DNA of 64,000 nucleotides from Dendrolimus kikuchii (lineage: Eukaryota > Arthropoda > Insecta > Lepidoptera > Lasiocampidae), in contig CM034392.1 of the NCBI GenBank assembly GCA_019925095.2, forward strand, positions 19,448,387-19,512,386. Direction: 5' to 3'. Below are positions 34,061-44,499 of this stretch, piece after piece (position 1 is the first letter of the stretch; each line of letters starts with the position of its first letter). The position numbers and the translations under genes were made by a program. The notes under the pieces were generated by a model. That model had not been told where the DNA came from, made no database searches, and saw only the letters and a list, made by a program, of their open reading frames with translations.

Positions 34061-35234
34061 TTTAAATGTTGTGCGCTGACGACGACGGCATGTTTGAAAC
34101 TAACCGATTGTCGTGATGGCTTTGTGTCGTTGGTACAAAAAGCGTCGGAGAATAGCGTCGGGCTGCCTTCGCAAGAGGTGATTACAGGTTGAAATAGATT
34201 ATTAGTTTGCTATTTACAACTCATTGTTATGAATACTTACAACTAGTTGAGCACGTGATCGGATCAGTTAGCGAGTCAGTTGTCCTAAGATAGATACTTT
34301 AATAGTTTATTAATTTTCACATTTATCAATACGGTAGCGGGTTGTGGTCTAGTTTCCGGTGATAATGTCACAAGTAATGAAGGCTGCAATCTTAACTATC
34401 TATTCCGCTGTATAAGTTAGATATTTCCTATCTATTAAGTATTTTCTGTGCAGTTAATCGCAAATGTAATATTTCATTTTTTCTTATTTCTTTCGGAATA
34501 ATGATAAGGTATAGAGAGATTTCTGTAATCTTTAATTAAGTTAACTTATAATTAAGTTTTGTAATGACATGTGAGTAAATACGTATGTTAGATCCCATAT
34601 CGTGCCAAATCAAGCGCGGATAAGGGGCTCAGGTTTATGTTTAGTGAGGTAGTTGGGAGCGCCTGTACCAGAGGCCTCATTCAAGTTGTGTGCAGCGGTC
34701 CTCCATCTAAAGGACCCAGCTGAGTACGAAACGTTAACAAATAAAAACAGGTATCTTATAGATATACTGAACTACACCCATGTGGTACTATTACGAAATT
34801 GATAGTGTGTGTTTTCTTATGTAATAAGTTTTTTTATTTATTCCTTTAATTTTGACATATGTACTCTGTCACAACATAAATCTTTCTTTGGTCTACCTTT
34901 ACTTTTATATCCATTGTTTTTCAATTTAACATTCTTTTGTGACATTCTTTTCATCCCACCTCATTATCATCTATCTCTATATTATTTTCATCACAGCTGT
35001 TTGGAAATTTAAACAATTCTCGGGTTCTTCAGGTTCTAATGAGCGATCAACAGCAGAGTTACAATCAAAGTTGTAGATAACTACACTCAGACGATTTTAC
35101 CAAGAAAGCTGTTACTGCTAAGGAAAACTAAGTAAGATATTCTACAGATATCTTGATTATTTTTTACCTACATTTATAGATTAAATCGGGAAAAATAAAT
35201 ACCGTTAATTTTGCTCAAATACTATGAATAAATT
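34061..35234. other. Upstream region between the two head-to-head genes, first part
   Basis: The first 150 nt hold the leader and presumably the promoter of the minus-strand gene; I see no clear TATA box there. The remainder is AT-rich, with a 67-residue frame at 34809-35012 that has no support. Confidence 0.45.
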
Positions 35235-35470
35235 ATTATTTTTTTGACTGCCACTATGGAATGTTGGCCTAAACGTTGGTGTACCTAGTTCATTATAACG
35301 CAAAAGTGCCAGGTTCTATTACAGGCACAGTAAATTTCGTACACGAACATTCCGTTATTTCCTCTGGTCTGGGGATCTGGAATCACATGACATAAGTGTA
35401 ACTTATTTTGCTTGGGAACATGGAATGTGTTTTTGTCTAGTAATTTATGTTTCCAATTTATTAATTTTTA
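35235..35470 (+). mobile_element. Degenerate tRNA-SINE-like repeat
   Basis: Contains a B-box-like GCCAGGTTCTATTACAGGCA, then TCTGGTCTGGGGATCTGGAA, AAGTGTAACTTATTTTGCTT and TGTGTTTTTGTCTAGTAATT. The tail resembles the SINE at 18161-18400 and a fragment at 44090-44190 (AGCGTTACTTGGTTAGAGCT, TGTGTTTGTCTG). Confidence 0.5.
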
Positions 35471-35766
35471 CATCAGAATAAACTATTGTATTATGACTTA
35501 TCACGTTTTAACATGTCATTTATATCTTTAAGGTAAGTTCAGATTATAATATAATTATAGATATAGTTCTAAGAAGGATGCGGACACAAATTACAATTAC
35601 AGTAATTTTTAATATCTTATTCATTCATAGTTTGGCTACGGAGCCATGGAAGCCGTATAACCTCGGTCTTTAACTTTATAATTCAAAAGTTAGAAGTGAA
35701 CCACAACAAATCATTATTTAAGATTTTTGAAAATCCTCTGCTATAGATTAAATATAAAATTCATTT

Positions 35767-36236
35767 CACAAGGCCAGACGACTACTGGACCCTATTCTGC
35801 AAATTTAATTCCGAAAGTGCGTGAAGCGATTAAAGAAAAACGTCGTGGAAAACTACTGTTGGGCGTGTTGTTTCTCCCGATAACGCTCCCGCTTACCGAT
35901 TGGAAGTTGCGCTCAACGCAATCCGCTGTGCTGGCTTCAATCTCCTTAAACGCCCACCATATTCTCCGGATTTAGCCCCAAGTGATTTTCACTTACGCCC
36001 AAAATGAAAAGAGGAAATTCTTGGAAATAAATTTCACGATAATGACGCGATTATGGCCGCCGTAGAGGAGCTTTTCGAGACACAAGAAAACATTTATTTT
36101 CGCAAGGAATAAGGAAGTTAAAAATGCGTTATTCTAAATTGCAATTGCAATTGATTTGGAGGGAGATTATGTAGATGTTTTTTATTTTATTTTATATTTT
36201 TTAATATTGATTCCAAGAACTTTTTCGTTCATCCTT
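35767..36236 (+). pseudogene. 5'-truncated DD34D mariner
   Basis: Begins inside the transposase gene at AAGGCCAGACGACTACTGG and continues through the second catalytic region (DNAPA in one frame) and YSPDLAPSDFHL with the third Asp, to the right TIR (GATTCCAAGAACTTTTTC), ending before TA at about 36237. It is the same family as the element at 50325-51611. Both copies have CTCCCGATAACG where the frame shifts before DNAPA, so the defect predates both insertions or arose in a shared source. The 82-residue frame at 35727-35975 is in the shifted phase. Confidence 0.8.
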
Positions 36237-36429
36237 GTAATATGATTTTAACCTGATAATATTTTAAAGAAAATTGTTTAAGTCTTATTTTCAGCAAATA
36301 ATAAGTCAAAGATGAATAAATAATACAACATGGAGAATACTAAATTTATAATAGCTAGTGGTTTTGTTTAAGAACAACCTGCGTCCTAGTCAGATACCAT
36401 CGCAAAATATAAGTGAATTTACTTACAAT

Positions 36430-36720
36430 AGCCCTCAAATGCCCACTGCTAGGCTCTGGGCCTCCTTATTTATAATATAGGGGAACGGACTGTATGCCCG
36501 CCACGCTTGTACAAGGCCGATTGGCAGGGTTAACATATCGGGTACCCTGATGTGCAGGTTTCTTCACGATGTTTTCTTTCACCGTTATTACGTAATAGCT
36601 GTAACAATACGCATATTACGCCAGAAAACTACCTAAGTGGTGCATGCACTGTAGTCAGAATTCGAATCCGCGTTTAGTATGGGAGTGCGCTAACTGATAA
36701 ACTACTCGGATCTTTATGTT
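36430..36720 (-). mobile_element. SINE family B, copy 3
   Basis: On the minus strand: GATTCGAATTC B-box-like head, CACTTAGGTAGTTTT, GTGAAAGAAAACATCGTGAA, CAAGCGTGGCGGGC and GGAGGCCCAGAGCCTAGCAG. It ends only about 65 bp before the conserved start of the duplicated block. Confidence 0.7.
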
Positions 36721-36956
36721 AAAAAGAAAATATGTACAATATAATCCTGTAAAAATATTGAACCTAAAAAACACTTTGTTAGTTTTGATTCAGTAATTGA
36801 TTACAAAAACCCAGGTATTCCTGCTCACGGGTTTTCTGGTAGAATAATGGGCCGCGTAAAACGTCAGTAATAACAATTATAATTTTCCTTATCTACTCTA
36901 ATATAAGTAACATCCAATCAACAACGAAGGAGACTCGTTTGTGACGACATTGAGTT

Positions 36957-36963
36957 TATATAT
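36957..36963 (+). promoter_or_regulatory. Candidate TATA box of the 37132-39261 gene
   Basis: TTTATATATT lies about 175 nt upstream of the start codon. The downstream stretch TTTTGTAAATGTTAGAGCGA and AATAAAGACGC is conserved in the duplicate at 48150-48210, which argues that it is promoter or leader. A start site near 36987-36997 would be at the right distance. The pseudogene copy has a TATATAAA at 48110-48117 in the corresponding area. Confidence 0.4.
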
Positions 36964-37085
36964 TGTTTTGTAAATGTTAGAGCGAGTCGGCAAACAGTTC
37001 TCAGAATAAAGACGCACACGCAGCCTCGATACCATTTACTCACACATTCAAAGCTAATGCGTTGATTAAAACCACGCTGAATGCG

Positions 37086-37199
37086 ATGGACCAAATGAGT
37101 TTGCGCCAGATTTTCGGCGACGTCACTCGCGATGGCCGACAGAAAAGTTCTGTTGTACCTATATCTAGTTTTATCAACAGTACTATTAGCAGGATGTGA
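37086..37199 (+). other. Overlapping upstream ORF
   Basis: An ATG at 37086 opens a 37-codon frame that runs past the main start (37132) in another phase and stops at TGA 37197-37199. If transcription starts near the TATA box, ribosomes would meet this ATG and two others first (37057, a 2-codon frame, and 37081). In the duplicate copy the equivalent frame stops after three codons. The main ATG has the better context (GCGATGGCC). Confidence 0.4.
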
Positions 37200-39261
37200 A
37201 GCTAGAGGTGGAAGTAGAAGTAGTAGCCGTGGAAGCTCCTCTCACTCATCTTCAGGAAGAAGTTGGGGAAGTTCAAGCAGTTCAAGAGGATCAAGCTATG
37301 GCCATCACTCATCATCAAGTTCTGGATACAAGCCTTCATACTCAGGAATAAGTTCACATAGCTACCATCCATCTTACTCTGGAAGTGGGTCAAGTTATAA
37401 ACCTTCGCACTCAGGTACAAGTTCTTATAGTTATCCTTCATCGTCATCTGGACTATCTGGAGCAGGGTCTAGTTATAAACCTTCGCACTCAGGTACAAGT
37501 TCTTATAGTTATCCTTCATCATCATCTGGACTATCTGGAGCAGGATCTAGTTATAAACCTTCGTCTTCAGGTTCAAGCTCTTATAATTATCCCTCATCGT
37601 CTTCTGGACTATCTGGAACAGGATCTAGTTATAAACCGTCGTCTTCAGGAATAAGTTCTCATAATTACCCTCCATCGCAATCTGGAATATCTGGATTCGG
37701 AACTAGTTATAAACCTTCATCATCAGGAACAAGTTACAATAATTATCCCCCATCGCTATCAGGAATATCTGGGATAGGGTCTAATTATAAACCATCGTCT
37801 TCAGGTTCAAGCTCTTCTAATTATCCCTCATCGTTTTCTGGATTATCTGGAACAGGATCTAGTTATAAACCATCGTCTTCAGGTTCAAGCGCTCATAATT
37901 ATCTCCCATCGTTTTCTGGAATATCTGGAACAGGATCTAGTTATAAACCTTCAGGTTCAAATTCTCATAGCTATCCTCCATCATTGTCTGGAATATCTGG
38001 GACAGGATCTAATTATAAACCGTCACCTTCATCGGGTGTACACTATTATCCGCCAGCAACAAGTGTCACGTCGAAGCCATATTATTCCTCTTCAGGAGGA
38101 ACGTGGTCAAACAATTACAGCCCAAGTTATGGATCGGGCACTCATCACTATGGTGGAATACATACAAATTATTATATACCACCAACCTATTACTCATCTC
38201 CACAGCACGTGTATATAACTGAATACCGTAATTCAGGAAGTCGATACAGTGATCTATTAACTGGCCTAACATTGTATAATATGGGTAGATCACATAGTCA
38301 CTATCATGATCACTATTATCATGATGATTATTATGTAAGAAGATATAATTCTTATAGTAGTAACCAGCCGCCTAGCTACGTTCCTCAAGATAGAGCAACT
38401 TGCGCATTAAAAATAAAAGAAAACGGAAGAGAAGAGTCTTTATGGATACCGTGCGAAATCGTGTCAACGTTTACTGACGGCAGTAAGAAAGTAGATACTC
38501 CTCAGAGCTTTATAAATAGCACTGTTTGCACAACAAACACTACTGTTATACAAAACACTTCTACACTCAACACTACTCAAAGTAACACGATTTTACCAGG
38601 AACAATCATATCATCTGTGTCCAACATAACTACCGCATCAAATGAGAAATCAGCACAGAATGTATCGTCACCTTTAGTTCAGTCAACAACGCCTCCAGCA
38701 GTAACAATTTTTGGAAATGGAACAGTTACATTCAATAACGGAAGTACAATATCTAATTTTACATTAACTCCTAATGTTACTGCTGTGCCAGCTGTGAAAA
38801 TTTTAGCTAATGGAACGCTTATTTCTGAAGGGTCAGTCAACACTTTGTTATCTAGTACAGGGTTAAGCAACATAGCGTCAAATGTGACATCTATGAAGAA
38901 TGGACTCAACGTTTCAACAACACCTGCTACGACGACAGTCAGTATATCTAATCCTATGACAACACAATCAAATGTTACAACAGTTAATGTAACTGTGTGT
39001 AAGAATATTGTGACTGCTAAGGATCCATTAAGTGTAAAAGGGCCACCAGTAAGTTCTGGAAATATGGAATGTGCTGTAGAAATTCAGACAAAGGATGCAT
39101 ATTTGCGGAACGAAGTAGATTGTAAGGTTCTGATGTCTTATGCTAAAATGCCTGAACCAAAGAAGGAAAACGAAAGAAATGGAATTTTACCTGAGAGAAA
39201 AAAACTAAAGACTTGGTTGGCGAACCCACCGTGGTGGTTATCCATGTTGATTGCAGTGTAA
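37132..39261 (+). CDS. Secreted Ser/Gly/Tyr-rich repeat protein with two Cx16C pairs, function unknown
   Basis: Single 709-residue frame. Residues 1-24 form a signal peptide (MADRKVLLYLYLVLSTVLLA, then GCEA). Residues 25-63 are an RGSS/SSSRG-rich stretch; about 64-300 comprise roughly ten copies of a 26-residue unit of the type SSYKPSSSGSSS..YP.S.SG(I/L)SG.G; about 305-423 are Tyr/His-rich with a short hydrophobic segment (DLLTGLTLYNMGR) followed by HSHYHDHYYHDDYYVRRY. C424/C441 (CALKI...WIPCEI) and C647/C664 (CAVEI...NEVDCKV) are two pairs with 16 residues between cysteines; C466 and C623 flank a Thr/Ser/Asn-rich stretch full of N-glycosylation sequons. The chain ends in a short hydrophobic tail (PPWWLSMLIAV), perhaps a GPI signal. 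It is likely extracellular or surface-bound; a silk/cuticle-like or mucin-like role is only a guess. AATAAA follows 2 nt after the stop. The related small gene is divergent upstream and a dead duplicate lies downstream. Confidence 0.9.
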   Translation: MADRKVLLYLYLVLSTVLLAGCEARGGSRSSSRGSSSHSSSGRSWGSSSSSRGSSYGHHSSSSSGYKPSYSGISSHSYHPSYSGSGSSYKPSHSGTSSYSYPSSSSGLSGAGSSYKPSHSGTSSYSYPSSSSGLSGAGSSYKPSSSGSSSYNYPSSSSGLSGTGSSYKPSSSGISSHNYPPSQSGISGFGTSYKPSSSGTSYNNYPPSLSGISGIGSNYKPSSSGSSSSNYPSSFSGLSGTGSSYKPSSSGSSAHNYLPSFSGISGTGSSYKPSGSNSHSYPPSLSGISGTGSNYKPSPSSGVHYYPPATSVTSKPYYSSSGGTWSNNYSPSYGSGTHHYGGIHTNYYIPPTYYSSPQHVYITEYRNSGSRYSDLLTGLTLYNMGRSHSHYHDHYYHDDYYVRRYNSYSSNQPPSYVPQDRATCALKIKENGREESLWIPCEIVSTFTDGSKKVDTPQSFINSTVCTTNTTVIQNTSTLNTTQSNTILPGTIISSVSNITTASNEKSAQNVSSPLVQSTTPPAVTIFGNGTVTFNNGSTISNFTLTPNVTAVPAVKILANGTLISEGSVNTLLSSTGLSNIASNVTSMKNGLNVSTTPATTTVSISNPMTTQSNVTTVNVTVCKNIVTAKDPLSVKGPPVSSGNMECAVEIQTKDAYLRNEVDCKVLMSYAKMPEPKKENERNGILPERKKLKTWLANPPWWLSMLIAV
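37321..38035 (+). repeat. Coding minisatellite, 78-bp unit
   Basis: About ten tandem 78-bp (26-codon) units inside the 709-residue gene, some shortened by 6 bp (the SGSNSHSY type). Neighbouring units around 37400-37560 are almost identical at DNA level, so the array is still turning over. The duplicate at 48593-48930 keeps only about five units. Confidence 0.9.
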
Positions 39262-39263
39262 CG

Positions 39264-39269
39264 AATAAA
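39264..39269 (+). terminator. Candidate poly(A) signal of the 37132-39261 gene
   Basis: AATAAA beginning 2 nt after the TAA stop; conserved in the duplicate (50152-50157). If used, the 3' UTR would be only about 20-30 nt. A later AATAAA at about 39548 is the alternative. Confidence 0.4.
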
Positions 39270-39769
39270 GATCTTACTTTTCAATGCCACATTCATAGTT
39301 TTAGAATTGTCTGATATATTTTAAATGGGATTTGTATTATATACTTCTATTTTGTGAGACTTCGAAGTAAAGTAAACATTACCACATAAAAATACTAGGA
39401 ATGACAATCGCCAGTAAAAAACATAAACTCTGAAAATCCTACATGCCTAGATGGCGGTACATATAATTTCTAGTATACTTAGTTTACTTAATTGCTTGCC
39501 ATTAACTTTATAAGTTACGAAAGTGACTTAACCTATTATAAATATAGTAATAAACTGCAATCGTTGTTTAAGTTGATTGATAATTAATTTCTCTGAGTGT
39601 GGCAGTACGCATGTAAACGTAATGCATTTAATCACCTTTAAGTCTACAGTAGTGATATTGTTGTGCCATATATTTTTATAAGAATACATTTTATTTTATA
39701 AATTAACTTGTTTTTATTTTATCAATTACATTGTTATCCGGAATATAAATATTTGAACAGTTTCTAAGT

Positions 39770-40030
39770 AACGTAAAACGGTCTGTCCACGATGCTGTCG
39801 ACGTGAACGACGCGACCCGTTTATTGAGGCGACGGGCAACGGAACAAAATAATTATAGGAGCGACCTAAAGAGAGACCATGACTCGCAGTGACAATGACG
39901 GCGCAGCAGCGCCGACGGTGGTAGTTGCAGTCATTGTCGCTATGAATATGTACTTAGCATGTATTGACACCCCGCTCGCCGCGTCGTCCGTCGCAACGCC
40001 AAAAGTTGCGGCCGGGCTGTAATCTTTTGG
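39770..40030. repeat. GC-rich inverted-repeat block shared by both duplicates
   Basis: CpG-rich stretch with inverted words (AGTGACAATGAC at 39887 and GTCATTGTCGCT at 39931; GGCGC/GCGCC). The equivalent block is at 51955-52200 in copy 2, so it was present before the duplication. It looks like an old TIR element, but I cannot fix its ends. Confidence 0.45.
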
Positions 40031-40624
40031 CCTATTTAGTTCACTGGAATGCAGGTTCATTGCCCAACAGGGTAATTTTAATAAATACGCTTTTTGTTAT
40101 TAATGTAGGCTGTTTTCGTAGTTTAGGGAAAAAACAGCCATATGGGAAAAAATACAAAGTGCTTGTCTGGTGATGTATTGATGGATGGATTGGAATGAAT
40201 AACAACTAAGTATCTTCCTGAATTTAAAAACTTTGATATTATTCCTAAAAAATATTCATAATTAACTTGTTTTGTTTTAATAAATCTACACATACAACGT
40301 AGCAATCATTTATCTGTGGCATGACTTTGAATAGTGACGCAATGAGGTCAAAAGGCCCTCTTCGCTTATACTCGTATATACTGACCAAGATCTCGCAAAT
40401 ACGCAGAAACATAAAAATGTTGATTTGTTTTTAGGGAACTAGTCTTAAAGGAATCTAAAACACAAATCATACAAAATTATAACGTAAAGTATCCATCTCG
40501 TTTGTTTGTTACAACCGTTTTATCAAAAACTACTAAGTATAATATGTGAGTATACCTATAGTTTAGCAGGAAAGTATAGTATTGTATTATGTTGCAGTAA
40601 AAAACGTTGCCATATTTGTTTTCT

Positions 40625-40866
40625 TTAATAAGAATCGGTAGATAAACACACACATGTTGTATATACTCAAATTAAGCAAGTTACGCTTGTGTTATGGGTA
40701 ATATACTACGGACCACTCTGGGGCTGATTCCAGACATCTAGACAATAGTAAATAACGGAGAACATTCGTTTCCGAAATTTACCATACCAGGAATCGAACC
40801 AGGAGCCTGTGCGTTGCAGTGTAAGCGGGTAAAGACATAGCTCGCTCAACCACAGAGGCTGTCAAT
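40625..40866 (-). mobile_element. tRNA-derived SINE, copy 2
   Basis: On the minus strand: head GCCTCTGTGGTTGAGCGAGC with an A box, then GGTTCGATTCCTGGTA as B box, then the body collinear with the SINE at 18161-18400. It is missing from the matching place in copy 2 (around 52790), so it inserted after the duplication. Confidence 0.8.
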
Positions 40867-41049
40867 ATTATAACAGATGTATGAATATTTCATTCTCAAT
40901 GTTCCAAAAATAAATGGTATTCCCAATAGCGTTTGGACAACATCAGCGGAATACTTTTTGAGATATTGAGTCAGGGCCGTCTTTATCGTATTGGTCGAAG
41001 AAATATGAAAGTCAGTCTGCGCCTCCTCGTCAACTGCATTTTTTTTATT

Positions 41050-41120
41050 ATAAATATACATACATACATACATAACTTCACGCCAGTTCCCTTGCGGGGT
41101 AGGCAGGGACAACCGTTCGT
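41050..41120. repeat. Short interspersed repeat with CATA microsatellite
   Basis: (ATAC)n followed by ACTTCACGCCAGTTCCCTTG and GGGGTAGGCAGGGACAAC, the same module as at 2738 and 15745. Absent from copy 2 at the corresponding place. Confidence 0.6.
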
Positions 41121-42414
41121 ATTATAAATATATTATTATTAAACTAATAATGACATTTTATATTACGTATGTATAATATATTTTTTTGTATATTTGTTTC
41201 TTGTAAAATTGTGGCATTTCTTTAGTAATTGAATTAATTAATTGATATCAGGAATTAATAAATATTATTGTAAACGTGTACCCTGATTTATGTAATTGAT
41301 ACATTTGCTCGCCAATTTGGCAAGAACATGTTTATATTTCGGTTAGTTGCGCCTCCTAGGTCCCGGCATCTAGGTAGCACGCACTCCTTGCACCTCGGGT
41401 TAAATATGGCTCTGTGGAGTAATATCGATTAAATGTTTTAAGAAGTAAGAGAGCACTATACAGATCTATTTTTTTAAGTGGGCCTTCAGGGCGAAATCCT
41501 AAACTATTTGAATTAGCAAAAATAACAAAAATAGCTCCGGGGTCCATTTTGACAAAAACTAAAGCGGTATTTTTGAAAAATCAATTACACTAGCCAGGAA
41601 TCGAATCGGCTGATTTTGAAAAACACGTATTACAGCCATCCATAGTGTAGCTTGTAAACATCAATTTCTGTAAAGAAATATCAGACTAAGGGAAATGTTT
41701 AATTTTTAACAAAATGTTCTATTATTTTCCTTAGATTAATTAAACATTAACTTGCAGCCGTCATTTGACCGAACATATATAAATTATCCAACTATGGAAA
41801 TTATGAAATCATTGTATTGTATTTATTCATCAGTAATCATCAGTCTAATCATAAATGAGCGTTTGTAGAATTATAGTCTACCAGTCTTTCTAAATGCATG
41901 TATAATCTATTGATAGGCTCTGAAATGGCTGAACGGCTTGCAATGAAATATTTCTCTGAAATATCATGGAGAGTTCAGAAGCAAAAAGTCTATGCGGCGC
42001 GCGATAGACGTCGCTGGTATAGGTAGTTAAAAATATAGTGCAAGTAACCGAGTATAATATTCGTACCACTTTGGATATGGCAATCTGTATTAAACCTTCT
42101 TCTGTGTGTCTCATCTAGACTTAGGTCCAATATACAGTAGATAATGTCCTTAAATTCTATAATAGTCAGAACCGTCTCTTGCTAAAGCCATATAATTAGC
42201 GTACTTCATTTGCATAAAATTTGGTTCCATAAGTCGCAGTACCTATCACAATTTCCGGAATGAAAAGTATTCCTACATTCATCTACGTCATCATAATGTA
42301 GTAAAGTATAAAAGTAAGTGTCTTCATATAGTTATGTGTGGTTTTTCGTTCCTGATAGCTATAAGAATGTACATAATAATATTATCATTAAGTTTGTTAG
42401 ACATTTTTTTTATT

Positions 42415-42608
42415 GTAGTATAGGTTCGCGTTTGACCACTATCTCGCCCTATGTGGAGCGAAGATGTAGTCTAGGATGGAGCACGCTTACTTAGAAGGTA
42501 CCTATTCACACGGGTCTTGAAGACACCCATGTTATAAGTATCGGGAAAGACAGACTCCAGCAATGAGTTCCACTCCTTTGCGGTGCGTATGATGAAGCAA
42601 AGCGCACA
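42415..42608. repeat. LINE-derived repeat segment, short copy
   Basis: Matches the first half of 18433-18830 (GGTTCGCGTTTGACCACTAT, CTATTCACACGGGTCTTGAA, TTTGCGGTGCGTATGATGAA). It sits within copy 1 of the segmental duplication and has no counterpart in copy 2. Confidence 0.55.
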
Positions 42609-42860
42609 TATGTACTTTAACAAATATAAATAGGTTTTTATTCTGGAAAATTTGCTAGATTCCGTCGCAAGCTATAGCAAACTATAATTTTAAACGCCTC
42701 TATTTAACATGCGAGCAACCTGTTTTCGGACAATGAAAATAATTTCATAGTAGTAGTAAAGGCGTAATAATAATAATTATTTCAAGAATATTTTGCGAGC
42801 CGACCAATTGGTTATCTAACTACATACCTAAATAATACGCAGTGTGCTGTTTATGTTATT

Positions 42861-43340
42861 CTTCTATATATGCAGGAATATCTGTTTTCTATGTGTGTAT
42901 TCTCAGCTTCGCAGCTAACTATAAATTAAATCAGGAATAATAAATACTTTTTATATTCATCTAATGCTGTGAATAAATTACACCGGCTCATAAAAAAAGT
43001 GTTCTGTACTTTTGACCAAACACATATATTTTCAATTCTTATGTATTTCGATGCGCTGAATCCGAATCTGGGGTCAGTTTGGTCCATAGAGCCTCAAAAT
43101 TTTAAGAGTGTATGGATCAAACTGACCCCAAATTAAATTAAAATAATTTAAATTACGTAAACGAACATTCCGCTATATTTTTTTATGTACCTCTCTCCGG
43201 ACGAACCTGTTTTGTATGGGCTAATTAATTTTATATTTCTTTTGTCTTTATTTCTTTTCCAAACTTACAACGGGCTCTTATATCTACTAAACAAATTTTG
43301 ATATAGGTATTTATTTCTTACATTATTTCTTATTACTATC

Positions 43341-43342
<2 letters not shown>
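42861..43342. other. Intergenic DNA with one inverted repeat
   Basis: 43069-43088 and 43111-43130 are 20-bp inverted arms (TGGGGTCAGTTTGGTCCATA and its complement, one mismatch) around a 22-nt spacer; possibly a tiny MITE remnant. No gene. Confidence 0.6.

Positions 43343-43430
<88 letters not shown>
43343..43430. repeat. (TA)n microsatellite
   Basis: About 88 bp of uninterrupted TA dinucleotides. Its length in the assembly may be approximate. Confidence 0.95.
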
Positions 43431-43433
<3 letters not shown>

Positions 43434-43769
43434 ATATTATTTACTTTTATTACATTGTACCTTATTTCTATTATAAAATTATTTTATTAACTATCTACTT
43501 GGTGTCTTATGTCCAATGGGTATAATATGCTATACTCTAGTTGTTTATTACATTTCCTGGTTTTATGACTTATTATACTTTAGATCTGGCTTTATATTTA
43601 TACATAAACTATATAATTATACTGAATATATATTAAATGTACTTATTATCTATCGGGTATTATTTCTATGCACTACTATTTTAGGTAACTATCTACTACA
43701 CAACAATTACAGTACTCTAAGAAGTCTTTGACATTATTTTTGGATATTAAGTCCATCATATTTTCATAC
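43431..43769. other. AT-rich intergenic DNA
   Basis: The 71-residue frame at 43516-43731 is Tyr/Leu/Ile-rich as expected of AT-rich noise; no gene is supported. Confidence 0.5.
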
Positions 43770-43975
43770 TTTACTTCTAAGCGAGGCTTGGACCCTAGAT
43801 CGTTTTATCTCCCGGGAATACTCAGGGCACTGGAAGTTTAGGTGCGGTACATCTTCAATCGTATCCTCATTGCAGATGCTCGAGGAATTCTCTTTGCAGC
43901 CGACGCGGTTCAGGTACTCCGAGAATCCCCCGTGCCCCGTGAGGAGCTGGGTGTGCAGGCCGGTTTAGCGGAACT
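43770..43975 (-). pseudogene. R1/I-like LINE C-terminal zinc-knuckle fragment
   Basis: The minus strand reads HTQLLTGHGGFSEYLNRVGC, then KENSSSICNEDTIEDVPHLN, then FQCPEYSREIKRSR. The TGHG.F..YL.R...C.....C.ED..E...H.....CP.Y pattern is the C-terminal domain of R1/jockey-like reverse transcriptase proteins. It is open over about 65 codons but only a fragment. Confidence 0.75.
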
Positions 43976-44499
43976 GCCTACTATAATGTAGGTCCGCGTG
44001 ACTTTAGGGAAAAAGAGTTTCGTAACGGATGCGGAACTGCCGTTTGACGAAGGAAAGTGGACACTTGTCGTAAAATAACTTGGAATCGGTCTCAGTGTTA
44101 TTCTGTATATTACTCATTCAACAAGCGTTACTTGGTTAGAGCTTGGGAGACTGTGTTTGTCTGAAAATTTATGTTTACCGATTTATTCATTTTTATATCT
44201 GAAATTCAGATTACACAATTATAAGTTTTTTCATTTATTTATTTATCTGCTAAAACATTTACGATGGCAGTATATTAATGAGTTTCACATGTTTTCTTCG
44301 TAATGGCGTGAAAATTTACAAGATACGTCTATTTCAAAATTGAAGCAAATTTATCTACATAAAATGATATATTGTAATACAAAATTCATCAATTTAAATT
44401 AACATTCATAATATCCCACTACATATAAACACAATGCCGTTATATAGCTAAGAACAATTAATAAATTTAATATTTCATATCTTATTACATGGATACAAT
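43976..44499. other. Intergenic DNA with SINE-tail scrap
   Basis: 44090-44190 resembles the 3' part of the SINEs at 18161 and 35235. The rest is AT-rich and unassigned. Confidence 0.4.

Larger units (their letters stand above)
36785..42860. repeat. Segmental duplication, copy 1
   Basis: Collinear with 47930-56690. Matching anchors are: AGGTATTCCTGCTCACGGGT (36810s) with the 47960s; the gene 37132-39261 with 48320-50149; GATGCTGTCGACGTGAACGA (39790s) with the 51970s; AGTCAGGGCCGTCTTTATCG (40970s) with the 52940s; 41370s (CACTCCTTGCACCTCGGG) with the 53110s; 42190s with 56100s; 42640-42850 with 56410-56640. Flanking identity looks to be about 70-85% by eye; the gene's 3' part is much closer. 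Copy 1 alone carries the SINE at 40625-40866, the repeat at 41050-41120 and the LINE piece at 42415-42608. Confidence 0.85.

Noticed and set aside
37202..37447. Minus-strand ORF inside the large gene
   Set aside because: Open only because the sense strand has a biased Ser/Tyr codon pattern; the same holds for 38066-38293 and 38679-38909 and their equivalents in the duplicate.
43343..43430. Origin or regulatory element from the long TA run
   Set aside because: A simple dinucleotide microsatellite explains it fully.
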